From Anaerolineae bacterium (GTDB lineage: Bacteria > Chloroflexota > Anaerolineae > Aggregatilineales > Phototrophicaceae), in contig JADLAY010000075.1 in NCBI GenBank assembly GCA_020849765.1, positions 1 through 64,000 on the forward strand: a DNA stretch of 64,000 nt, in the 5' to 3' direction. The notes beneath the pieces were generated by a model. It saw only the letters and a program-made list of their open reading frames with translations, searched no databases and was not told where the DNA came from. Below are positions 41,891 through 50,594 of the stretch, piece by piece. Within the stretch, counting starts at the first letter, position 1; the number at the start of each line of letters is the position of its first letter. The translations under genes and the position numbers were made by a program.

Positions 41891-42520
41891 ATGAGTAAGC
41901 TCGATACTGTTCTGCGTCGTCGTGCCGAGGAAGCCCGCATGCGCCAGGAAGGGCGCTTGCCACCGGGCCAGTCGCTGACATTGGACTTTCCCGTGCTTCA
42001 CGTCGGGCGCACCCCGGTCTTCAACGAGGCGACCTGGGATCTGCGCGTTTTTGGGCTGGTCGACCAGGAAATGCGCTGGGATTGGCAGCAGTTCATGCAG
42101 ATCCCGACGGTGAAGCTCACCGTGGACATACACTGTGTCACGCGCTGGAGCAAGTTCGATACCCTGTGGGAAGGCATCCTGTTTCGCGATTTCGTCCAGC
42201 TTTTCGGGATCAAGCCGGAAGTGAAGCACGTGATCGCGCACTGCGAGCAGGGCTACACAACGAACGTGCCGCTGGACGTCATGATGGATGATGACGTGCT
42301 GCTCGCTTACAAGTTCGACGGCCAGTTCCTGGAGCCCGATCACGGCTACCCACTGCGCACGTTGGTGCCCAAACGCTATTTCTGGAAGAGCGCCAAGTGG
42401 CTGCGCGCGCTCGAATTCAGCGCGACGGATAAGCCGGGCTATTGGGAGAACGCGGGCTATCACAACGAAGGCGATCCGTTCAAAGAAGAACGGTTCAGCC
42501 GGAGGGGGTTCTTCTTTTAG
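41891..42520 (+). CDS. Sulfite oxidase/YedY-fold molybdopterin protein
   Basis: A 209-residue single-domain protein of the oxidoreductase molybdopterin-binding family. Marks include GLVDQEMRWDWQQFMQIP, VDIHCVTRWSKFD with candidate Mo-ligand Cys82, LFRDFVQLFGI, EQGYTTNVPLDVMM and PLRTLVPKRYFWKSAKWL. The family binds a mono-pyranopterin Mo cofactor. MsrP (YedY) is exported by Tat, but this protein has no twin-Arg signal, so it appears cytoplasmic. Start ATG follows AGGAAACC. A TATAAT at 41834-41839 may be its -10 box. It is too short to carry heme or dimerisation domains, and its substrate is unknown. Confidence 0.88.
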   Translation: MSKLDTVLRRRAEEARMRQEGRLPPGQSLTLDFPVLHVGRTPVFNEATWDLRVFGLVDQEMRWDWQQFMQIPTVKLTVDIHCVTRWSKFDTLWEGILFRDFVQLFGIKPEVKHVIAHCEQGYTTNVPLDVMMDDDVLLAYKFDGQFLEPDHGYPLRTLVPKRYFWKSAKWLRALEFSATDKPGYWENAGYHNEGDPFKEERFSRRGFFF

Positions 42521-42548
42521 CCAGAGCAAGTCCAAACTTGCCGGCTTA

Positions 42549-42642
<94 letters not shown>

Positions 42643-42747
42643 CCTCAGCGCACAAGTTTACCCCAAATCTTCCACTTGATCGCCCCAGCGTTGGTATCAT
42701 TCTGTGAAGTAAGTTGCCATTGATGTGCAGTAGGACGTAAAGAATTT

Positions 42748-44367
42748 ATGTTGACGGTTGCCGATGCGCTGCTTTCGAATGAACTTGCCGGTGCTCAGGT
42801 GGTGGCAGGACACAAAGGACTGGATAGGCAGGTCGCCTGGGTGCACGTCGTCGGCGTGCCGGACGCGGCACAATGGTTGAACGGCGGCGAATTGGTGCTG
42901 ACGACCGCGAATGCACTGCCGACCGAGGCGAGCGAGCAGCGCGAATACATCCGAGCGCTGGCCGCGAAAGATGTCGCCGGGTTGGCGCTGGCCGTCGGGC
43001 GCATCCTCGCGCATGCGCCGGCTGCTTTCTGCGAGGTGGCAGATGAGCTGGACTTTCCGCTGATCGAGATCCCGTATCAGGCGCGCTTCGTCGACATCGC
43101 CAAGACGATCAACCAGCGTATCACGGCGACGCAGATGGCGAACGTCGAACGGGCGCTGCTGATCCATCAAGTGCTGACCGAGCTGATCCTCGAAGGTGGC
43201 GACCTGAAGCGATTGGCCGAAACGCTGGCCGGGCTGATCAAGCAGTCGGTCAGTATCGAGAACGAGCGTTTCGAAGCGCTGGCGAGTCATAACATCGGCG
43301 TCTATGACGAGGCGCGCCGCTATACCCTGTCGGAAGGGCGCACTGATCCGCGGCTTGTGCGTGCGCTGGAAGACCGCGGCGTGCTGCCGGAGATCCGGGC
43401 CACGCTGCGACCGGTCTTTATCCCCCAGATGGTTGATGTGGGCCTGGAGATGGAGCGTATACTTGCTCCAATCGTCGTTCATGGCGATCTGTACGGCTAC
43501 ATCTGGATCATTGCCGACGATCGGCCGCTGTCTGACCTGGATCGTCTGGCGATCGAGAGTGGTGCGACTGTGGCGGCATTGATCATCTTTTACCAAGAGG
43601 CGGTGCAAAGTGCGGAAGCTTCGCTCAAGGGCGGCCTGCTCACGCAGTTGATCCAGGGTGAGCCGGGGCGCGAGGCCGTGCTGGCCGATCAGGCGCTCCG
43701 TTACGGCCTCGATCTTGATGCACCGCTGGTCTTATTTGTGATCGAAAGCAGGGACCGGAGTTCAAAACGACTGCTGCAAATCGACCGGCGCATCAACCGC
43801 CTGGCCCTGATGCAAAACTGGCGCGCGGTCATCAGTCAATTTGCCGGGAATGTCGTCATCTTGTCGCAGGCAAGCGATAATTCTGTTAAGCTCGCGGAAG
43901 CGATGCGTGATGCGGTGCAGACGCCAGGGGCGAATGTGCGCATCGCCATCAGCAGTAAACTTTCGGGAGCGAGACAAGTCTCAACGCTCTATTCCCAATG
44001 TCAGGATGCGCTGCACATTGCCGCTTGTATGGGCGATGCGCCCGCTATCATCGAATTTGACCGGCTCGGCTACCTCCATACCTTGCTGCGGGCCGGGAGC
44101 GCGGCGCTGGAGACCAATCTCTATGTGCCGGGCGTGCGTCTCTTGCGAGACGAACAAAATGCGGATCTATTTGACACGCTGGAGATTTATCTGGACAACG
44201 GCGGTAACGGACTACAGGCCGCTAAAGCCCTCAATATCCACCGAAGTACTTTGATCTATCGCCTCGAACGAATCAAAGAGATCTGCGGCGTTGAACTCAG
44301 CGATCCGGCTGTGCGCACCAATCTGCAAGTAGCGATCAAACTGGTTCGTCTGTTCGATCACTCCTAG
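42748..44367 (+). CDS. PucR/CdaR-family transcriptional regulator
   Basis: A 539-residue regulator. The N-terminal PucR domain (MLTVADALLSNELAGAQVVAGHKGLDRQVAWVHVVG) is followed by a GAF-like middle region. The C-terminal helix-turn-helix reads NGLQAAKALNIHRSTLIYRL. PucR/CdaR proteins control purine, sugar-diacid, amino-acid or polyamine use. Here no target gene is obvious: it is between the tRNA gene and otsA on the plus strand, and otsA has its own promoter. The ATG has only a weak ribosome-binding site. It could govern otsA through the dyad at 44408, but this is only a positional guess. Confidence 0.88.
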   Translation: MLTVADALLSNELAGAQVVAGHKGLDRQVAWVHVVGVPDAAQWLNGGELVLTTANALPTEASEQREYIRALAAKDVAGLALAVGRILAHAPAAFCEVADELDFPLIEIPYQARFVDIAKTINQRITATQMANVERALLIHQVLTELILEGGDLKRLAETLAGLIKQSVSIENERFEALASHNIGVYDEARRYTLSEGRTDPRLVRALEDRGVLPEIRATLRPVFIPQMVDVGLEMERILAPIVVHGDLYGYIWIIADDRPLSDLDRLAIESGATVAALIIFYQEAVQSAEASLKGGLLTQLIQGEPGREAVLADQALRYGLDLDAPLVLFVIESRDRSSKRLLQIDRRINRLALMQNWRAVISQFAGNVVILSQASDNSVKLAEAMRDAVQTPGANVRIAISSKLSGARQVSTLYSQCQDALHIAACMGDAPAIIEFDRLGYLHTLLRAGSAALETNLYVPGVRLLRDEQNADLFDTLEIYLDNGGNGLQAAKALNIHRSTLIYRLERIKEICGVELSDPAVRTNLQVAIKLVRLFDHS

Positions 44368-44387
44368 CAGAAGTGCAACAGGAAAAC

Positions 44388-44432
44388 TTATCAGGTCGGT
44401 TATCTATGTTATGATGCAATCAGCGTCATAAC
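44388..44432 (+). promoter_or_regulatory. otsA promoter overlapped by a dyad
   Basis: TTATCA (44388) and TATGAT (44410) with a 16-bp spacer form a promoter. A perfect inverted repeat GTTATGA-N11-TCATAAC (44408-44432) covers the -10 box and the start point, where a repressor would bind. Confidence 0.5.
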
Positions 44433-44474
44433 ACCACTGAGGTGTTTGATCGAAGAGCATGAGGAGGTTTCTCG

Positions 44475-45983
44475 TTGAGCCGTGAGACGACTACGAAGGA
44501 ACCGCTGATCGTCATTGCGAGCAATCGCGGCCCCTATTCATTCAAAGTGAATGAAGAAACCAAAGAACTGACGGCGACGCGCGGCGCCGGGGGTTTGGTG
44601 ACAGCCCTGGGCGCTATAGGCGGAACCTATGACGTACTGTGGGTTGCAGCGGCGCTTGGCAAAGGCGATGTCGAGTGGGTACGTGAGCACAAAGGACAGC
44701 CGCAGGTCGTGGACGACATGCGAATCGCCATGATCGTTCCGGAGCGCCGGCGTTACGGACTCTACTACAACACGATTGCCAACCCGCTGCTGTGGTTCAT
44801 CCAGCACGAGTTGTGGGATACGCCGCGCCAGCCGAGCATCACCGCGTCCACGTGGGAAGCCTGGCGCGAGGGCTACGTCGCCATCAACCGGCAGTTTGCG
44901 GATGCGATCATCGACGTCGTCAAAGACAGCGAGCGGCCCGTGTTGATCTTCCCGCAGGATTATCACCTGTATCTGCTGCCGCACTTCTTGCGTGAAAAGC
45001 TGGGTGATAAGGTGCAGATCCAGCCGTTTCTGCACATCCCGTGGCCTGGACCGGATGCCTGGCGCATTCTGCCGGAGCAAATGCGCACGGAACTGCTGAC
45101 GAGTTTGTTGATGTCCAACCGGATCGGCTTCCAGACCAAGACGGACGCATTCAACTTCGTCCAGACGTGCCGTTTTTATCTGCCGAACGCGCACTCCTAC
45201 GGCAGTCGCGACTCGATTGAGTTCCAGCGGCGGACGGTGAGCGCAGTCGGCTACCCGATCTCGATCGACGTCGAGCGGGTGGAAGAACTGGCGAGCGCGT
45301 CGTCGACGCGCCTGATCCGCGAGCACTTGATCTCGTCGATCGGCGACTACCGCATCATCCTGCGCGTGGATCGCATCGAGCCGAGCAAGAACATTGTGCG
45401 CGGGCTGGAGGCGTTCCGGGCGCTGCTGCAAGCGCATCCGGAGCATCGCGGCAAGGTCAAAATGCTGGCCCTGCTGGTGCCGTCGCGGATGGAGGTCGAG
45501 GAATATCGCACCTATCTGGGGCGCATCATGTCGGAGGCAGGGCGCATCAATGCCGAATTCAGTGATGCCTTTTACGAGCCGGTGCGCATCATCCTGGGCC
45601 AGAACTACGAGCGCGCGCTGGCGGCGATGCAGTTCTTCGATGTGCTGCTCGTGAATCCGCTGACCGACGGTATGAATCTGGTCGCGAAAGAGGGGGCGCT
45701 GGTCAACCAACGCGATGGCGTGCTCGTGCTGTCCGAGTTTGCGGGCGCGATCTATGAATTGGGTGAGCACGTGCTCAAGATCTCGCCGTTCGATGTTTAC
45801 GGCACCGCCGAGGCGATGCATCAGGCGCTGACGATGCCCTACGAGGAACGCGCTCAACGCGCCGCGGCCCTGCGCGAGATCGTGCAGCGGGCGGGCGTCA
45901 AAGAGTGGTTCAGTCGCCAGGTCGATGATGCTCTGGCTGGCATGGACAGGAACAGGACGCAGGAAACCAAAGCCGAAGCCTAA
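44475..45983 (+). CDS. otsA: Trehalose-6-phosphate synthase
   Basis: A 502-residue GT20 glycosyltransferase that joins glucose from a nucleotide sugar to glucose-6-phosphate. The UDP/glucose loop SNRGPYSF and RGAGGLVTAL are near the start, the QDYHLYLLP motif around residue 157, and the donor region ends with NLVAKEGAL and SPFDVYGTAEAMHQAL, all diagnostic. Start is TTG at 44475, since GAGGAGG lies at good distance and no ATG fits. It is convergent with otsB, overlapping by four bases, so the two pathway genes are on opposite strands. Trehalose protects from heat, drying and osmotic stress. Confidence 0.95.
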   Translation: MSRETTTKEPLIVIASNRGPYSFKVNEETKELTATRGAGGLVTALGAIGGTYDVLWVAAALGKGDVEWVREHKGQPQVVDDMRIAMIVPERRRYGLYYNTIANPLLWFIQHELWDTPRQPSITASTWEAWREGYVAINRQFADAIIDVVKDSERPVLIFPQDYHLYLLPHFLREKLGDKVQIQPFLHIPWPGPDAWRILPEQMRTELLTSLLMSNRIGFQTKTDAFNFVQTCRFYLPNAHSYGSRDSIEFQRRTVSAVGYPISIDVERVEELASASSTRLIREHLISSIGDYRIILRVDRIEPSKNIVRGLEAFRALLQAHPEHRGKVKMLALLVPSRMEVEEYRTYLGRIMSEAGRINAEFSDAFYEPVRIILGQNYERALAAMQFFDVLLVNPLTDGMNLVAKEGALVNQRDGVLVLSEFAGAIYELGEHVLKISPFDVYGTAEAMHQALTMPYEERAQRAAALREIVQRAGVKEWFSRQVDDALAGMDRNRTQETKAEA

Positions 45984-46795
45984 CGCGGGCGATGCGCATC
46001 GAGCCAGGCGAGGAAGTCTTCGACCTGCTCGATGCCCTGCGCGACGACGTCGGCGCTCTCGATGACGGCGGCGGGCGTTTCATCGGCCAGGACGCCGACG
46101 CCGATGGCGTAGCACTCTCCGCTCTCTCGCAGCCGCTGGCAGGCGTGCAGTGCGTCGGCATCGGTCGTGTCGTCGCCGAGATAGATCGCCGCGTCGAGCT
46201 GGTAGTCACGGACGAGCGCGGTGAAGGCTGTGCCTTTGTCGATCTCCAGCGGCGGGCGCAGCTCGAAGATCATGCGACCTTGAACGAGTTTGATGCCATG
46301 TTCGGCGGAAAGCTGTAGCAGCAGCGGGGTGACCTCAGTCTTTGTACGCGCGGGATCGGCCACGTTGCGATAGTGGATCGAATAGGTCGCACCCTTGTCA
46401 TCGATCTGCGCGCCGGGCGGCAGATGCGCCCGAATACCCTCAGCAACCGCTACCAGCGCCGGGCGATAGGCCTGCACCTCCGGCACGACCTGCACATGAT
46501 CGTCCGTCCAGCGCTCCATCCCATGATTGCCGACATAGACCATCTCTGCCACGCCGACGCGCTCGCGTACGTCCGCCGCGGCGCGCCCGCTGATCACACC
46601 CACAAGTGCCAGCCGGGCAGCCAGCGCCGTCAGCAGTTCGCGGCTGCGTGGGGTCACTTGCGCTGCCTCCGGTCTGCTGACGATCGGGCTGATCGTGCCG
46701 TCGACATCCGTGACGAGGCCGAGGCGTGCGGCGGTCAGCAGCGGGGCGAGCAGGGTGTCGGTCGCCTGCTGCCAGGGGAGTGGAGCTTGAGTCAT
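45980..46795 (-). CDS. otsB: Trehalose-6-phosphate phosphatase
   Basis: A 271-residue HAD-family phosphatase that removes the phosphate from trehalose-6-phosphate. Motif I reads LVTDVDGTISPI with both catalytic Asp residues, motif II includes GVISGR, and motif IV is IYLGDDTTDADAL. The cap domain of OtsB-type enzymes fits the length. It faces otsA tail-to-tail. Such convergent rather than operonic order is unusual but both genes are intact. No terminator is seen between them. Confidence 0.93.
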   Translation of the reverse strand: MTQAPLPWQQATDTLLAPLLTAARLGLVTDVDGTISPIVSRPEAAQVTPRSRELLTALAARLALVGVISGRAAADVRERVGVAEMVYVGNHGMERWTDDHVQVVPEVQAYRPALVAVAEGIRAHLPPGAQIDDKGATYSIHYRNVADPARTKTEVTPLLLQLSAEHGIKLVQGRMIFELRPPLEIDKGTAFTALVRDYQLDAAIYLGDDTTDADALHACQRLRESGECYAIGVGVLADETPAAVIESADVVAQGIEQVEDFLAWLDAHRPR

Positions 46796-46861
46796 CGGTC
46801 AGTTCCTCGTCTGCTGAGCCGGTCAATGCCGACTCTACCATAAGTGCGCGCGCCGGTCGGC

Positions 46862-49207
46862 TCAGGGGCTGGGCGTCGCTTCCGGCGGTGGCGGCGGCGC
46901 GACCGTGAACATACAGTCGGGCATGCCATCGCCATACAGATAGCGATAGGCGGCGAAATTCTCATAGGTAATGTCCAGGTAGAGCCGCGTTTCATCGAAC
47001 GGGATCGTCTCGTAGAGCAGGTCGATATCCCCCGACGACTGCTGGAGCCACTCCGCTGCGCGCCCCGGCCCGGCGTTATAGCCGAGCAACGCGCCGACGA
47101 CGCTGCCATCGAGATAATCGCGCGCGGAGGCGACGTAGAATGTGCCGAGCGCGATGTTGACGGTCGGGCGTGTCAGATCGTCGACGTCGTAGTCGCCCAG
47201 GCCAAGACGCGAGGCGACGTCTGCCGCCGTCGCCGGCATCAACTGCATCAGGCCGCGTGCCCCGGCAATGCTGATGGCGTCGGCTTCGTAGGTTGATTCC
47301 TGGCGCGTGAGCGAGGCGACATAGAGCGGATCGAGCTGGTACTGCTGCGCGGCAGACTGGATCAGATCGGCATAGTAGAGCGGATAGGCCATGTGCGCGA
47401 CGTAGGGCGCGATGGCGGGCAGCGGCTGCTGCGCCAGGTAGATCAGGCGCGTCGCAGCGACAATTGACGGGCGGTAGGCGTGGATCGTCCGGTAGTAGTG
47501 GGCAAGCTGGAACATGGCCAGCGGATTGTCGCGATAGAGGCGGTGCAGAGCGACGAATTCGGCGGTCGCCTCGCGCTGCCAGCCGAGCGCCCAAAGCTCG
47601 TTACCGCGCTTGAACAGCGGGTGCTCGGCCAGCTCCGGCGACAGATCGACCGACGCAGCGCCAAGACCGAACGTCTGCGCCACCCAGGCGGCGGCATTGT
47701 TGATGTCGTCCGGCGTGCGATCAGCGAAACGAAGGTTGGTGGACGATTCGTAGGCCGGTGTGCCGTTGATCAGGGCGCAGGCGCGCATGCTGAAGAATGT
47801 GCCCGGGTCGGCATTGACCCCCGCTTCCCAGGCCGCGGTCGCGCCTGCCGGGTCGCCAATCGCCTGAAGGATCTTGCCCTGCCAGACGAGGCCATGCGAA
47901 GAACCGCTGCGCCCATAGAATTCGGCGGCACGCTGGGCATCCCCGGCGGCCTGGAACATGCGCGCCGCTTCGAACAGCCCATCTCGCGCCTGCTCGCTCT
48001 CCGGGTAGGACAGGCCAAGCTGATCGTAGAGGCTGACCGCCTGCGTGGGATCTCCGGCAGCGTTGGCGAGCCGGGCCGCGCGCAGGAGGGCGAGCGGTGC
48101 TTCTGGTGATGCGGGATAAGCGCTGGCGACATCGACGTAGGCCGCAATCGCGTTCGCCGTGTCATTCGCATCGGCGTAGGTATCGGCCTGTTCGAGCGCG
48201 GCCATGCTTGCGAGCGGATTGGATGGGAAGGTATCGCGGAGCAGTTGGAAAGTGGTGAGCGCAGCCGCATCATCGTCCAGGCCGCGCTGGCTGCGCCCCA
48301 GAAGCAGGTAGAGCTCCGGCGTCGTGCCGTCGAGACCCTCTTCCAGCACAGACACGACCGGGCGGTAATTCTGATTGAGCACGTTGATGCGCATCCGCGT
48401 CAGTGGGTCGACCGGCTGACCGGCGGTGACCAGGTCGACCAGAGCGTCGAAGGCGGCGGGCGTCTCCGGGAAGTCGCTGATGATGCGCTGCATCCGCTCA
48501 TAGCCGCCAGCGTCGTTTCCGAGGGCGATCTCGATATTGGCGGCGGCCAGGGCGATCGCCGCCTGATCGTTTTCCTGCTCGTCGCTGAGCAGCGCTTCGC
48601 CAGTGATAGCATCGTACTGGATCAGCGCCTCGTCCAACCGCCCGATGATGCGGTAGATCTGCGCCAGCTCGTTGCGCAGGACGTATTCGCCCTGCGGCTC
48701 GCGCCCGACCTCGGCTGCCAGGCGCAGATAGAGCACGCTGGCATCCGGGTTGACGGCGGCGATCCGCTCGTAAAGATAGCTATCGACCAGGCCCGGCCCC
48801 AGCGTGAGCGCCGTTTCATAGTCGGACTGTGCGCCTGCGCTGTCGCCCAGGTTCTGGCGCGCCGCGCCACGCAGGACGTGCGCTTTGAAGGTTGCGCCGC
48901 AGCCGTCGATATGCTGGGTGAAAGCCGCGGCGGCTTCGTTATCCATTTCCAGACGACTGTAACTGATGCCTGCGCCGATGAGGGCGTCGCAAGCCAGATC
49001 CGGCGTGCCAAGGGCGCCGTTGTACTGGCTGAGCGCCGTCTGGTAATCGCCATCGAGGAGGGCGCGGTCGGCGGCGTCGAGGGGTGCGGGGCGTGGCCCA
49101 TCGGGCGCGAACGGGCTGGTCTGCGCATCAATCGTCCCGATGGACGCGATCAACAGGCAGAATGCGGTGATGAGGATGAATCTGTGTGCGCGCAATCGAA
49201 TGGTCAC
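46862..49207 (-). CDS. Lytic transglycosylase with TPR-like repeats (Slt-type)
   Basis: A 781-residue exported muramidase. Residues 8-29 are a signal peptide (ending IDAQ). About 550 residues of TPR-like helical repeats follow, the superhelix arrangement of Slt70. The catalytic domain (about 610-760) contains ESTYEADAISIAGARGLMQL with predicted acid Glu, then MPATAADVASRLGL and ALLGYNAGPGRAAEWL. It cleaves peptidoglycan and makes 1,6-anhydro ends. GTG at 49207 follows AGGAGACGGG. It is read away from the GNAT gene. It ends in a short Pro-rich tail. Confidence 0.92.
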   Translation of the reverse strand: MTIRLRAHRFILITAFCLLIASIGTIDAQTSPFAPDGPRPAPLDAADRALLDGDYQTALSQYNGALGTPDLACDALIGAGISYSRLEMDNEAAAAFTQHIDGCGATFKAHVLRGAARQNLGDSAGAQSDYETALTLGPGLVDSYLYERIAAVNPDASVLYLRLAAEVGREPQGEYVLRNELAQIYRIIGRLDEALIQYDAITGEALLSDEQENDQAAIALAAANIEIALGNDAGGYERMQRIISDFPETPAAFDALVDLVTAGQPVDPLTRMRINVLNQNYRPVVSVLEEGLDGTTPELYLLLGRSQRGLDDDAAALTTFQLLRDTFPSNPLASMAALEQADTYADANDTANAIAAYVDVASAYPASPEAPLALLRAARLANAAGDPTQAVSLYDQLGLSYPESEQARDGLFEAARMFQAAGDAQRAAEFYGRSGSSHGLVWQGKILQAIGDPAGATAAWEAGVNADPGTFFSMRACALINGTPAYESSTNLRFADRTPDDINNAAAWVAQTFGLGAASVDLSPELAEHPLFKRGNELWALGWQREATAEFVALHRLYRDNPLAMFQLAHYYRTIHAYRPSIVAATRLIYLAQQPLPAIAPYVAHMAYPLYYADLIQSAAQQYQLDPLYVASLTRQESTYEADAISIAGARGLMQLMPATAADVASRLGLGDYDVDDLTRPTVNIALGTFYVASARDYLDGSVVGALLGYNAGPGRAAEWLQQSSGDIDLLYETIPFDETRLYLDITYENFAAYRYLYGDGMPDCMFTVAPPPPPEATPSP

Positions 49208-49302
49208 CGGCCCGTCTCCTGGCTCTGTGAAGGATGACAGATGGCATTGTACACAGCCGACGCCAGTTTTGCCGCGCCCTCTGGTACGATTGTTCGCAAG
49301 AT

Positions 49303-49827
49303 ATGTCTGTGGCTGTGGGGGAAAAGAGCTTGAGCGAGTTGAGCATACGCGCGCTGACGGATGCCGATCGAGGCTGGCTGCGCGACATCATACGCCAGCA
49401 GTGGGGCAGCGAGATCGTCGTCTCGCGTGGACACACGTACGACCCCGCCAGCCTGCCCGGCTTCGTCGCTGAGCAGGATGCGCAGGTCGCCGGCGTGGCG
49501 ACGTATCACGTCGAGGGCGAGGCATGCGAACTGGTGACGATCGACAGCCTGATCGAGGGCAGAGGCATCGGCACGGCCCTGATCGAAGCGGTCGCGGGGG
49601 CTGCACGAACCGCGAGCTGCCTCCGCTTGTGGCTGGTGACGACCAACGACAACGTCGATGCGCTGCGCCTCTACCAGAAACGCGGCTTCCGGTTGTCTGC
49701 GCTCTATCCGGACGCTATTGCGCAGTCGCGCACGCTCAAGCCGGAGATCCCGCTGAGCGGCGCGTACGGCATTCCGATTCGCGACGAGATCGTGTTGGAG
49801 ATGCGGCTGGACGTTGACGAGAAATAG
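49303..49827 (+). CDS. GNAT-family acetyltransferase
   Basis: A 174-residue N-acetyltransferase. The acetyl-CoA loop is EGRGIGTALIEAV, following a beta strand (ELVTIDSL), and motif B includes RLYQKRGFRLSALYPDA. Start is uncertain: ATG 49303 lacks a good ribosome-binding site, and TTG 49330 with GGGGGAA before it is equally possible. The substrate is unknown. It is divergent from the lytic transglycosylase gene. Confidence 0.85.
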   Translation: MSVAVGEKSLSELSIRALTDADRGWLRDIIRQQWGSEIVVSRGHTYDPASLPGFVAEQDAQVAGVATYHVEGEACELVTIDSLIEGRGIGTALIEAVAGAARTASCLRLWLVTTNDNVDALRLYQKRGFRLSALYPDAIAQSRTLKPEIPLSGAYGIPIRDEIVLEMRLDVDEK

Positions 49828-49843
49828 GGTAAATACACGAAAT

Positions 49844-49866
49844 GGGGTCTGGCAGCGCCAAACCCC
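49844..49866 (+). terminator. Hairpin after GNAT gene
   Basis: GGGGTCTGGC-AGC-GCCAAACCCC is a 10-position stem with one mismatch, between convergent genes. The T tract is weak (GATTTATTGATT farther on), so termination is uncertain. Confidence 0.45.
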
Positions 49867-49909
49867 GATGTGGTGATTGTGATTTATTGATTGTCTGGAT
49901 GAGACGGAA

Positions 49910-50461
49910 TTACGCCTTGAGCTGCTCCAGGTAGTGCTTGCGGAACTTCGCCACCTTGGGCGCGATCACGAACTGGCAGTAGCCCTGGTACGGATTGCGC
50001 GCGAAATACTCCTGGTGGTAGTCCTCGGCGGGGTAGAAGGTGTCGATCGGCGTGACCTCGGTCACGATCGGGTTGTTCCACAGCCTGGCGGCAGTGATGT
50101 CCGCGATCTTCTGCTCGGCGATGGCCTTCTGCTCCGGCGAGTGATAGTAGATGGCCGAGCGGTACTGCGTGCCCACGTCATTGCCCTGGCGATTGAGCGT
50201 CGTCGGGTCGTGGATGGTAAAGAAGACGTCGAGCAGATCGCCAAAGCTCACGACCTGTGGGTCGAAGGTGATCTGGATGACCTCAGCGTGGCCGGTCGTG
50301 CCCGTGCAAACGGCCTGATAGCTGGGGTTGGTGACGTGCCCCCCGGCATAACCGGAGACGACATCGGTGACACCCTTGAGCTCATCGTAAACGGCTTCCA
50401 GACACCAGAAACAACCACCGGCCAGGGTGGCGACTTCCAGGTTGCTGTTCGTGTTGCTCAT
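49910..50461 (-). CDS. msrA: Peptide methionine-S-sulfoxide reductase A
   Basis: A 183-residue repair enzyme that reduces methionine-S-sulfoxide in proteins. The active site is GCFWCLEAVYDEL, with Cys and not Sec: the codon is TGT. Conserved later parts include GYAGGHVTNPSYQAVCTGTTGHAE, FDPQVVSF and DVGTQYRSAIYYHSPEQ. ATG 50461 follows AGAAGG. A TATAAT at 50502-50507 on the minus strand may be the -10 box. No msrB partner is nearby. Confidence 0.96.
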   Translation of the reverse strand: MSNTNSNLEVATLAGGCFWCLEAVYDELKGVTDVVSGYAGGHVTNPSYQAVCTGTTGHAEVIQITFDPQVVSFGDLLDVFFTIHDPTTLNRQGNDVGTQYRSAIYYHSPEQKAIAEQKIADITAARLWNNPIVTEVTPIDTFYPAEDYHQEYFARNPYQGYCQFVIAPKVAKFRKHYLEQLKA

Positions 50462-50594
50462 TGTGCTGCCTTCTCTGTGATTTCTTATGCTTACGAAGAA
50501 CATTATACGCGCCAACATTATCGCCGCCTTAAGAGGACATCGACAGAGCAATAGAACGCGCTAAACTTGCGCGATGTCGTGAAGGAGCAACTCG

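Noticed and set aside
49910..50461. MsrA as a selenoprotein
   Set aside because: The active-site codon is TGT (Cys), not TGA.
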